From positions 1-12,510 of the forward strand of contig JAUCNG010257742.1 of the NCBI GenBank assembly GCA_032353305.1: 12,510 nucleotides of DNA, read 5' to 3'. How positions within the stretch are numbered: position 1 is the first letter of the stretch; the number at the start of each line of letters is the position of its first letter. The position numbers were made by a program, and so were the translations under genes. Origin of the DNA: Cephalothrix spiralis (Eukaryota; Nemertea; Palaeonemertea; Archinemertea; Cephalotrichidae). Below, in pieces: positions 6,601 through 11,986 of the stretch. The notes beneath the pieces were generated by a model. It made no database searches, was not told where the DNA came from, and was given only the letters and a program-made list of their open reading frames with translations.

Positions 6601-8867
6601 GTTAATGCTGTGTTTTCAAATGTGTCTGTTAAATTGATACTAGCGTTCTTCTCAATGAGTAACCATAGGATCTCATGACTTTTTAGCTCAGCTGCTTTCA
6701 TTAATGCGGTTTCTTCACCGTCTCCAAATCTTAAATCAACATCAGCCCCGTTTGCTAATAGGATCTTCAAACCATCAATGAACTTGTGTTCAATCGCACA
6801 AGCTAGGGGTGTCTTGTAACTGCTCGTTTGGTTAATATTTGAATGGTAATCTATCAAAAGATTGAGTATATCGCAACAACGGGATTCTATAGCAGTTGAT
6901 AACAATGGACAGCCATTTTCGTTCGTTACGTCAACATCTGCATCCCTTTCAAGTAGCATCTTCACACATTCAACATTTCTATTTTGAACAGCATAAGAGA
7001 GAGCGCTAACATTCATAGAGCTGTAGTTTTCATTACATGCTATAACATTTACTTCTGCGTTATATTCTAATAGGATTTGAAAACCTGTGACATTTCCCCA
7101 CTTCGCTTCGAGTACTATTGGAGTTGATCGGTGATTCGAATTATGTCTAACACTATTTGGATCGGCCCCATGTTCTAAAAGCATTTTGAGAATTTTGTTA
7201 TGCACTTGAAAATCATTTTGGTTGCGATCTCTTTCGGCATTGTATAAATATCCAAGTGCAGTATCCATCTCATTCATGTCCACTTCATCATTATATTCTG
7301 TTAAGTAGTTTTGGTCTCTTTCAGTATATAGATATCCAAGAGCAGATATTCCTCTTTTACATTTTGCATTGATATCTATATCATTCATTAATTTTAACAG
7401 AACTTCAAGAATACTTGAAGCTTCACTCTCTACTGCCTGCATGATAACAGTTTTACTAGTGCAGTTTTCTTTAATCTCTGCCCCAGAATCAAGTAAACTT
7501 TGGAAACATTCTGAGTTGTTGCCCGAAGTAGCATACCAGAGAGCTGTTTGGTCATATTTGTCGGTGATAGATATGTTACAACCATGCCTAATTAGTAGTT
7601 TTAAACCTTCAATATTTCCCCACTTTGCTTCGAACATCAGTGGCGTTGATTTGATAAAGGATAATCTATCAATATTTGGATCGGCACCGTGATCTAAAAG
7701 CATTTTGAGAATTTTGTTATGCACTTGAAAATCATTTTGGTCATGATCTCTTTTGGCATTGTATAAATATCCAAGTGCAGAAGTTCTATTTTTATCCATC
7801 ACATTAATATCCACTTCATCATTAACATTAAAAAGGATTTCGAGAATATCAGCAGCCTCACATTTTGCTGCCTGCATAATGACAGTTTTACCATCTTTCG
7901 TTCGATTAGTAACATCTAATCCATGATTAAGTATAAATCGGAAACAGTCCGTGTTCTTGCTTTTAATGGCATAAAAAATTACCGTTTTTCCATTGCTGTC
8001 CGTGCAGGACATGTCGCAGCTATTCTGTAATAATATTTTCAGTCCTTCGATATTTCCATGTTTTGCTTCTATCATTATAGCGGATCTTCCTTGAAGACGT
8101 TGATTACATGATTGTATATTTACTCCTTGTGCAAAAAATAGTTCCAAACATTTGTTATATGAATCCCTATTCTCACTATCGTAGTTTAATATTAAGGTGC
8201 TAAGTGAAGACGTAATAATATTCTCTTCTGGTGATAACTTCGTGAGTAGGTACTGAACACATTCAAAACATGCACCCATAGATGCTGATACCAGAGCATG
8301 ATCAATTGCCCTAAAAACCCCCGTTTCATACAAGTATCTCACACAATCCAGGTAGCCATTTTTAGCAGCGAGTGTTAGTGCAGTGTTTCCACTCCAAAAA
8401 TCATCGATTTTTAGTACTGCTTTACTTTTAGTTCCACACAAATATTTTACACATTCCAGTTGCCCATTTTCAGCTGCGAACATTAATGCAGTCTTACCAT
8501 CATCATCAGTTCTTGTAATGTCCACTTGATATGTCGATGTATCAGGTAAATTGCACAAATATTTTACACATTCCAGGTGCCCATTTTTAGCTGCAAACAT
8601 TAGTGCAGTCTTGCCATCATAACAGGATTCATTAATGTCCACCTGATATGACAATGTATCAGGTAAATTGCACAAATATATCACACAACTAAGATGACCT
8701 TTTTCAGCGGCGTTCATCAAGGGTGTTTTTCCAACATCATCATATTCATCTAAATCCGTCACATCTTCAGATAAGTAACTCTTGATAAAGGATAAGTCTC
8801 CTCTAGCAGCTGCTTCATGACAAACTAGACCTCGGGTTGTCTTTGATTTTTTCGATCGGATTTCCAT
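618..8867 (-). CDS. Giant ankyrin-repeat protein with SOCS-box-like C-terminus (ASB-like)
   Basis: This is a single open frame of 2749 codons. Residues 14 to about 2500 form roughly 66-68 ankyrin repeats with the pattern TALMFAAKNGHLECVKYL. Repeats 8-49 form a higher-order array (residues 262 to about 1837). Residues 2500-2620 are helical-looking and degenerate. SLKNQTRKVI (2622-2631) and LVLPSALKDWVSY (2666-2678) resemble the BC-box and Cul5-box of a SOCS box, and residues 2702-2749 are an Asp/Tyr/Gly tail. No signal peptide or membrane segment is seen. ASB proteins bind substrates through ankyrin repeats and recruit Elongin B/C and Cullin-5 through the SOCS box; a similar cytoplasmic or nuclear adaptor role is inferred here. 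Known ASBs are several-fold shorter. The ATG has A at -3 and G at +4, and an in-frame TGA lies 15 codons upstream (8910-8912), so this start is favoured. A candidate 3' splice site at 8877-8879 suggests a non-coding upstream exon. The ankyrin call is very secure, the ASB-like call moderate. Without the SOCS box it would be a generic ankyrin scaffold. Confidence 0.95.
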   Translation of the reverse strand: MEIRSKKSKTTRGLVCHEAAARGDLSFIKSYLSEDVTDLDEYDDVGKTPLMNAAEKGHLSCVIYLCNLPDTLSYQVDINESCYDGKTALMFAAKNGHLECVKYLCNLPDTSTYQVDITRTDDDGKTALMFAAENGQLECVKYLCGTKSKAVLKIDDFWSGNTALTLAAKNGYLDCVRYLYETGVFRAIDHALVSASMGACFECVQYLLTKLSPEENIITSSLSTLILNYDSENRDSYNKCLELFFAQGVNIQSCNQRLQGRSAIMIEAKHGNIEGLKILLQNSCDMSCTDSNGKTVIFYAIKSKNTDCFRFILNHGLDVTNRTKDGKTVIMQAAKCEAADILEILFNVNDEVDINVMDKNRTSALGYLYNAKRDHDQNDFQVHNKILKMLLDHGADPNIDRLSFIKSTPLMFEAKWGNIEGLKLLIRHGCNISITDKYDQTALWYATSGNNSECFQSLLDSGAEIKENCTSKTVIMQAVESEASSILEVLLKLMNDIDINAKCKRGISALGYLYTERDQNYLTEYNDEVDMNEMDTALGYLYNAERDRNQNDFQVHNKILKMLLEHGADPNSVRHNSNHRSTPIVLEAKWGNVTGFQILLEYNAEVNVIACNENYSSMNVSALSYAVQNRNVECVKMLLERDADVDVTNENGCPLLSTAIESRCCDILNLLIDYHSNINQTSSYKTPLACAIEHKFIDGLKILLANGADVDLRFGDGEETALMKAAELKSHEILWLLIEKNASINLTDTFENTALTYLYNTRKGPRTFYCDQLLDQEDSLVNISNQEWTEHNRCLELLLEKGANSKSGERSALIIEARNGNIEGLKLLLRHGCDIFYTDHNGRTALSYAIMSKNTDCFRFLLNAGLDVTKLTKYGENFIMQAVKFEAADVLEIILNVKKDIDINEKDMDGTSALGYLYFGIDKNDLQEHNKILRLLLDHGADPNLSRLSNSEFTPLMSEAARGNIEGLKFLMRHDCNLSPTDRNEETAIWYTIKGKHTECFQCLFEAGTDVKENINKKTVIMQAVESKTVSILEILFQVKSDIDINAECARGMSALGYLYKSEVDQRNFEEHNKILRMLLYHGGDPNVRVSRNSSTPLMLEAKWGNVEGLKLLLSHDCDLSFMDSNGETALWYAIKSKNTECFKCILDAGAEIKQNGIEKTVTMQAVESETTSILELLLKLRNDIDINAKCKTGQTALGYLYKSEINFIEHNKVLRMLLEHGANPNSVIRLSYHRSTPLMLETKRGNVIGLQYLLEYDAEVNVINEHYNNMKVSALSYAVQNRNIECVKMLLEKDADVEVTNEKGYPLLSTAIESRCCDILTILINYNSNINQKSRKKTPLACAVEQKYIDGLKILLANGADVDLRFGDSEETVLMRAASLKSHEILTLLLEKNASVNLTDAFENTALAYLYNTRKGFRTFYDQLLYHEDYDRQPYQKESYVEWTEHNRCLELLLEKGAKAECGEISALMLEAKNGNFDGLKLVLNCGGDLSFEDQNGETALWYAIKNNNTECIKFLLSAGLDQMKPNTDQQTVIMCSAANKDADILELLLKSQVELDINLKCSKGKSALAYLYKNCEEDGYYIDNFQEHNKMMKMLLDHGADPNVKIHHSNDMTPLMLESKWGNIQGIQYLIQMHADVNASTESSDFGYNIGYMYGKSLGSNRALKLAIQKRSVECVKLLIENGADIDLTDAQDNQLLRLSIEAQSLDLLRLLSDLKIDVNRTQKTSMFETPLATAAKLGNVEFVKFLLTIGASVDTQFGQNEATALMYAAEGKEPEILRLLIENHADVKMTDGRGKTALSYMYGKRDSKDQANDNHNLCLEILLKHGADPNVSLDDFLSTYRFRPDSDVHALRFPIFREIRNSNKKGLELLVSYQANIRTLVQLNDENLSPLNFCLYVKSIDCATVLLKNGVDPNHTTTKDGKTSLMFSVENNFYDGIKLLIDYGAYINAKSVGGMTALIFAASSERCDSKVAELLLTNKANPNDVTTMHTTTNMSEPDIQLMALFFMGVYALPNMMSHRQTEEESLTSLMLAVKNGKINMVKSLLKHGANVKQINSKGYQALSYTLNRNVFAKGCLEVLLQSGANPNICGYKTQQSLLICAAEQGDLETLKMLITNGANGSLNDQNGLSALHYACENKHNHCITYLIKNGLDPDAKNNEEVTPLMIASRNKDDKTIIDLIQNGAEVNICDQRKQNAISYLMDAYSRYKKREINICLKTLLEHGGDPNVDVGKTGKTPLMIVAEEGNDEGMMILLRHGASVDKVDEHKMCALHFASRKGNIKCIKILTENGSEIEKMGYPLHRKEGLTPLMLASENGNAEVIKYLIDIVTDVNLKNESDKTALSYLKLNMDSLKIFLEKGADPNVITDKNKMTLLMSAARNRNPDIVKLLLDNSADINKTDIDGKSAIAYLAIRANYDNTYTTFNQCLSLFADNGTNLNESACGSSVFSLVVSSGNIDGVKLLLRKGTNLDPSITLQKVGLDSIDMIKILLEEGLCVSANELLNTSSFLRAGLSVRTLLFQNGFSLDQNGVMYDGLMNRTFEEPDQWVANCLNQGTASALDFCKSKAVDNLSMLCKSIDLLNIALFITCSKCRYDIAAKAYLTYPEEAEEIQTTYENSFSLKNQTRKVIRECLIKSKCYEVKISELSGRDVKIAKSYEQKLDELVLPSALKDWVSYKELQEKLSMIPKDCYNLGVWHNTYDFDTYDVDDYYDSDYDYDYDDDDGCFYYGGSYDDSDDEYYGGGGYWS
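621..764 (-). other. Asp/Tyr/Gly-rich low-complexity C-terminal tail
   Basis: This encodes residues 2702-2749 of the ankyrin protein, made almost wholly of Asp, Tyr, Gly and Ser. It includes runs such as DYDYDYDDDD and a closing Gly-rich segment ending GGYWS. It lies after the Cul5-box-like motif, so it is an extension beyond the normal end of an ASB protein. The DNA is a near-triplet low-complexity stretch of GAT/GAC and TAT/TAC codons, a plausible site of replication-slippage length change. It is expected to be disordered and strongly acidic. Tyrosine phosphorylation or sulfation is conceivable but not shown by the sequence. Confidence 0.85.
834..1004 (-). other. SOCS-box-like module (BC box plus Cul5 box)
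   Basis: This encodes residues 2622-2678 of the ankyrin protein. SLKNQTRKVIRECL fits the BC-box pattern S/T-L-x3-C-x3-hydrophobic, except that the usual Cys is Thr (residue 2627). LVLPSALKDWVSY fits the Cul5-box pattern with its central Leu-Pro and a following Leu-Lys-(Asp/Gln)-aromatic stretch. In ASB proteins as I recall them the two motifs are about 25 residues apart from start to start. Here the distance is 44, so about 20 residues are inserted between them (around 2640-2662). The order, the position after an ankyrin array and the end-of-protein location all support the call. The Cys replacement and the insertion leave Elongin C binding uncertain. Confidence 0.62.
3357..8084 (-). repeat. 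Higher-order ankyrin module array A-A-B / A-A-A-B / A-B
   Basis: Repeats 8-49 fall into two multi-repeat modules. Module A has four repeats: one starting S-A-L or T-P-L with EAKxGN, one TALWYAIKSKNTECF, one TVIMQAVES, and one SALGYLY-insert-HNKILKMLLDHGADPN. Module B has six, including SALSYAVQNRN, PLLSTAIESRCCDIL, TPLACAIE and a long-insert repeat ending EHNRCLELLLEKGA. Approximate coordinates from the gene's 5' side are: A1 8084-7647, A2 7646-7125, B1 7124-6438, A3 6437-6009, A4 6008-5583, A5 5582-5160, B2 5159-4470, A6 4469-4026, B3 4025-3357. B1 and B2 sit about 1968 nt (656 residues) apart. By hand count about 120 of 147 residues are identical over their alignable core, and long stretches of DNA are identical too. 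B3 is much more diverged. The array therefore grew by segmental duplications of different ages. Confidence 0.9.
7125..7646 (-). repeat. Module A2, carrying a chimeric partial duplication
   Basis: A2 is 174 residues long where the other A modules are about 141-148. Its fourth repeat begins normally (ISALGYLYTERDQNYLTEY) and then, at about residue 526 (nt 7292), switches to NDEVDMNEM followed by a second ALGYLYNAERD-HNKILKMLL repeat. The switched part matches the corresponding part of A1, which begins NDEVDINVMD at nt 7823. DNA at 7164-7261 matches 7683-7780 at 91 of 98 positions by hand count. The frame is kept throughout. Confidence 0.8.
8493..8726 (-). repeat. 39-residue tandem ankyrin duplication near the N-terminus
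   Basis: Residues 48-86 and 87-125 are two 39-residue ankyrin repeats that share the unusual long loop YLCNLPDT-x-x-YQVDI between helix 2 and the next hairpin. At DNA level the units are 8610-8726 and 8493-8609, with long shared stretches. The next repeat (126 onward) shares only the first half. This is a local tandem duplication independent of the A/B array. Confidence 0.85.
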
Positions 8868-8876
8868 TATTTTGTT

Positions 8877-8895
8877 CTGAAAATATGTAAATAAT
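8877..8895 (-). promoter_or_regulatory. Candidate 3' splice site just upstream of the start codon
   Basis: On the minus strand the sequence runs TTATTTACATATTTTCAG and then AACAAAATAATGG, where ATGG is the start region. The TTTTCAG preceded by a T-rich tract and a possible branch site (TTTAC) fits an animal 3' splice acceptor. If used, the coding exon begins at 8876 with only nine untranslated bases before the ATG, and the upstream exon lies outside what can be recognised. No matching 5' donor was assigned. The motif is short and could be fortuitous in AT-rich DNA. Confidence 0.42.
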
Positions 8896-8942
8896 ATATT
8901 GTACTTGTATCAAAAGGTGCTGTTAATGGGGTGCATTTGGCA

Positions 8943-9101
8943 CGAGCGACAGCTAGTGAAAACCAGCCAGAACCAGCTGACAACCACTTGACCCTTGACA
9001 TCCCCCTGATCCAGGATGACCCCCCACAATGTATTTCAGAATGTGCATAATTCGACGACATGTCTGAATAATTTAATTTACTGATTCTTGCATAGACTCG
9101 G
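8943..9101 (-). repeat. Inverted repeat copy 1 (unclassified mobile-element piece)
   Basis: The reverse complement of this segment aligns with 10042-10231. A 24-base block is identical, beginning gcaagaatcagtaaatt (inner end, 9068-9091 here). Shared stretches such as cagctggttct and ggttttcact follow toward the outer end. The two copies are in inverted orientation with their gcaagaatc ends facing inward. This copy lies only about 75 bp upstream of the ankyrin start codon, within the presumed 5' intron or promoter region. It may be one arm of a foldback or MITE element, or one of two independent insertions of the same family. Confidence 0.7.
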
Positions 9102-9308
9102 GTAACTATAGGGTAAACCTCTATTTATTGTCAATACTGTATTTTTACAATGCAAAAATGAAAAAAGTGATAAGAATAAAAAACAAAAGTCGTTATCAAA
9201 AATGTTTCAGAAACCGATTAATCCAATTCATTTGTCTTGCGCTATCAAATGGGTACTATATTTACATAATAATGTTTGACGGCAATTCCAAGTCCGGTTT
9301 GCTCAGTA

Positions 9309-9385
9309 GCCCGGTTAGCTCAGTAAGAAGAGCTTGATTCTCGTAATCTCACGGTCGAATGTTCGTGTTTGTGGCCAACCTCTTC
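9309..9385 (+). repeat. Degenerate tRNA-like sequence, probable SINE head
   Basis: The segment begins gcccggttagctcagtaag, a good RNA polymerase III A box (TAGCTCAGTAAG at 9316-9327). It then has gagctt and an anticodon-loop-like ctcgtaa, and a decayed B-box region (gttcgtgttt near 9361-9370). The acceptor stem does not close and the T arm pairs poorly, so it is not a functional tRNA. It looks like the tRNA-derived 5' end of a SINE, degraded by age. The 3' end of the element could not be placed. It sits between the two inverted repeat copies. Confidence 0.5.
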
Positions 9386-10041
9386 CCATATTACGAGACT
9401 GTATATAGAAGTAATTTAAGATATAATTTACCACTAAAAGATCTTGTTTATTGCACTGATAAAACGCTACATGCTTGACTCTACGGATATGCTGCTTGGA
9501 ACTCTGGGTACAGGGTTTACAATATTGAAATCAAGGATACCCTGACCTTGGTCACTACCCTAAAAATGATAATAGGAAAAGAATATAAACAATTCCCGAC
9601 AGTGTTAGCGAATCTTCAAAATATTACTTTTCAACTTTCGTTTATTTTGGAAATTTGTCCAATACCGAAGCTAAAAAAAATTTAAGTTACCAAGAACCCC
9701 TCTGGTTACACAACTAAATACATCTGTAACGTGTACGGGGGTTACGTAGACATAGTTTAGGAAAACACTAGGCATCTTACATAAGATGCCTGTCCAACAT
9801 TAAAGTCTAATACTTGTACGATGAGGTACACTGCACTTGTGCATAAGAGACCTTGAGACGAGTCTTGAGATCAGCCGGCGTGAAGGGTTAAATGGTTTAG
9901 GTTTACATAATAGTATGACAGCATCACAATTTATTGGCAATATGAAATAATAACTATAAATTCATGAACTGTCGGCAACTAATGTTTTGCCTACAGTTTT
10001 CGAAATCGAAAACTTATATCTTATTTAACTAACTTGAGCCC
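9386..10041. other. Non-coding stretch between inverted repeat copies, with one palindrome
   Basis: No ORF of interest and no recognisable RNA gene are seen. The one clear structure is a perfect 10-bp inverted repeat with a 2-base centre at 9770-9791 (aggcatctta / taagatgcct). Its near-zero loop makes it a cruciform-type palindrome rather than a good RNA hairpin. The tail of the SINE may extend into the first part of this stretch. Confidence 0.5.
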
Positions 10042-10231
10042 TCCGACTTCAGGCAAGAATCAGTAAATTAAATTATACAAATATGCCTCCGGATCATGCG
10101 ATAAATTTTTGGAGGGTCATTCTGGATCATGGGGGAGGTCAAGCGTGGAATTTTTGATGGGTTTGAGTTGTTTTCAGCTGGTTCTTGCTAGTTTTCACTC
10201 GTTGCCAGTGGTTTTCACTCGTTGTCGCTGG
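10042..10231 (+). repeat. Inverted repeat copy 2, with internal 20-bp tandem repeat
   Basis: This is the partner of 8943-9101 in opposite orientation. It shares the 24-base identical block at its inner end (10054-10077) and a diverged body. The outer end contains two 20-bp tandem units at 10191-10210 and 10211-10230, both beginning gttttcactcgttg, with 17 of 20 positions equal. Copy 1 has only one such unit. The 75-codon plus-strand ORF at 10109-10336 runs through this repeat and is not considered a gene. Confidence 0.7.
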
Positions 10232-10357
10232 TTGACGGCGGATGTACCATATAGTAAGTACGTGTTATTGGGCTCTTTTCGATATATCTACGTACATGAG
10301 CACTTTTATTTTTTTGCACTTTGCATGCGCGAATAAAAAAAGACAACCTGATCAGGG

Positions 10358-10755
10358 TTAACTCGCTGCAACACCTATTTTGAATAAATCGATGACCAGT
10401 TTAGTAATTATCGAAAATCTTAGAAACGAGTATTTTTTGAACAGCTTAGATCATTGGCTTTTTTTACTTCAAACATAAAAAAGCATTCCACACACTTCAA
10501 GGAGTAAAACTGGAAATTCGTCAAGAAACAGCGAAATTATGACACTTTTGCCAGATTTTTGGTTTCCCGATGGTCGTGGTCCAATTGTATGATGTCCCTC
10601 GAAGCACCATACATGGGGGTTGATCATGGTTATATAAGTTTTTTTAATCTACAAAACGATGCCGCAATGTCGAAAAAATATAAAATATTGCAAAGTCATT
10701 TTTGCTTGTAGTTGAATATACACATTATATGTGTCGCTGGCAGCGAAGGAGTTAA
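10358..10755. mobile_element. Possible TTAA-bounded piggyBac-type MITE
   Basis: A TTAA at 10358-10361 is followed by ctcgctgcaacacc. The opposite boundary reads, on the minus strand from the TTAA at 10752-10755, TTAACTCCTTCGCTGCCAGC. The two ends therefore share TTAA-CTC and GCTGC in inverted orientation, with a 4-base gap in one. TTAA target duplications and short terminal repeats are the hallmark of piggyBac-family elements. The interior is about 390 bp, AT-rich and non-coding. TTAA is common in AT-rich DNA and the terminal match is short, so this is a proposal only. Confidence 0.35.
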
Positions 10756-11373
10756 AAAAAACAAAAAACATAATGAGTATGAATAAAGGCGAGCGCCTGA
10801 AGATTTTTAAATTCGTCTTCGTATTATTACTTCCTCACAGTTGACTGCGAAGGCTCGTCATCTCGTCCTGGATAGAGCACCAGCTTTCAAAACCTCGTCG
10901 TGCCTCGTCTGCTCGCACTTATAAACTGTCATCGGAAAAATGCCAATTCGTCGCAAAAATGTGAACGGCGGGCCTCGTAGTTTTATTAATAGAGAAGGAA
11001 CTGAGAAATACATGTTGGTCAAGTTAATGTAGTGAAACATTCATGTTGATTACCAGCTCTTAGAAAAAGGCGGGGTAAATTTTTGCTCGAGTAAGAGGCC
11101 CGTCCGAGGACGCAGCTTACACCCCTCCGCTACGGCACTGCAGTATGTGTATTATGTATAAGCAAGTGCCTATAGTAAGAGGTGCTCTCTACTTAGTACT
11201 AAAATATAATAGATTATATCAGAACATCGGTGGCGCATTACCCCATGTTGATTTAGATAACATATAACCTTACACTGCAGTTTTTACAGATGTGTCTAAG
11301 TACTCCTCACTGATTGGCGATTGCTACAAGATATCGCCACAGATCATCTGAACGATCTATGACTAGAAGAGGG
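10756..11373. other. Non-coding spacer with small inverted repeats
   Basis: No gene is seen. Small inverted repeats are present: aggcg/cgcct at 10787-10798, ggcact/agtgcc at 11134-11170 (with two further pairs past a bulge), and tggcgat/atcgcca around 11314-11339. A patch rich in ctcgtc occurs at 10855-10915. A 60-codon minus-strand ORF at 10858-11040 has no recognisable motif. None of these supports an RNA gene call. Confidence 0.45.
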
Positions 11374-11483
11374 GGCCAAGGGGTCTGCGTGGATGCGGAT
11401 ACTCGCTTCTTCGTGTTTCCCAAAAATCAGAATCCACGCATATCTGGCCAAGAGTTCTGTGTGAAGGCGGATACTCGCTTCTT
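11374..11483 (+). repeat. Pair of 36-38-bp direct repeats
   Basis: Units 11374-11411 and 11446-11483 (72-bp period) share ggccaag and then ggcggatactcgcttctt. They agree at 31 of 36 positions in the core. Between them lies atccacgca (11432-11440), the inverse complement of part of the first unit. The cluster looks like a fragment of a minisatellite or of a transposon end with sub-terminal repeats. Confidence 0.75.
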
Positions 11484-11986
11484 ACTTTAAAATAGTTGTC
11501 TGAAAAAAAATCTTTCGTTTTGTCTTTGTGTTTGAATGGTCTGCTTGACTTTTAATCTGCTTTACAATACAAGGTTACAAATTTTAGCTTCATTAATTGA
11601 ATGCACCATTTTGATGATCTCGAATTATCCTGATGTGAATAGGCCGCTTTAAGGAGACGCGTGAAAACCGTAATTAATAACTTCCATTTACCCATTAAAT
11701 CGTGTCTTATGATTCAATGGCCTATTATATAGTTCTCTTCTTCTTCAATTTTTTAAGTTTTCTCATTCTGTAAATGTATTTGTTATCATTGATTTGACAA
11801 TGTTAACAATGACATCCAAGATAATAAATATATATTCAATATGTCTTTATGTGTTTACTACCAAAACTAACGTTAGTACTAGTGAGTAGCTAGGTAGGCC
11901 TACGTCAAATTTGTTAGAATAGAACAATCAACAATTGGATGTCAATGATTACTGATTACAGTATGAAAATATTGATAATTAAGTAA
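11484..11986. other. AT-rich non-coding stretch
   Basis: No coding sequence or RNA gene is recognised. Two perfect palindromes occur close together: actaacgttagt (11866-11877) and gtaggcctac (11894-11903). The rest is AT-rich with no clear repeat structure. It forms the interior between the inverted arms at 11376-11398 and 11987-12009. Confidence 0.45.

Noticed and set aside
1090-7692. Many plus-strand ORFs of 65-170 codons opposite the ankyrin gene
   Set aside because: They are antisense shadows of the repetitive coding sequence, similar to each other only because the modules are duplicated, and have no protein features of their own.
3357-8084. CRISPR-like or satellite interpretation of the regular DNA repeats
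   Set aside because: The periodicity is that of ankyrin codons and modules in an intact reading frame, with no short identical repeats separated by unique spacers.
618-8867. Bacterial endosymbiont or viral origin of the ankyrin gene
   Set aside because: Long ankyrin proteins occur in both, but the SOCS-box-like end, the splice-like acceptor, the start context and the surrounding animal-type mobile elements fit an animal nuclear genome better. There are no neighbouring bacterial or viral genes.
8867-9061. 64-codon minus-strand ORF whose stop overlaps the ankyrin start codon (TAATG), resembling a coupled upstream ORF
   Set aside because: Most of it lies in inverted repeat copy 1, and a candidate splice acceptor falls between it and the start codon, so it is probably intronic or intergenic. 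The protein shows no recognisable motif.
9128-9337. 69-codon plus-strand ORF rich in Lys, Ile and Tyr
   Set aside because: Composition follows the AT-rich DNA, it ends in the SINE remnant, and no motif is seen.
10109-10336. 75-codon plus-strand ORF
   Set aside because: It runs through a repeat copy and its tandem units into AT-rich DNA and resembles no protein family.
10858-11040. 60-codon minus-strand ORF and a patch with a tRNA-like ggatagagcaccagc string
   Set aside because: The string resembles a tRNA D-arm and anticodon stem, but no acceptor stem or T arm can be drawn around it. The ORF has no motif.
11134-11170. Possible small-RNA hairpin (ggcact...agtgcc)
   Set aside because: Only about eight base pairs with a bulge can be formed, too little for a microRNA precursor.
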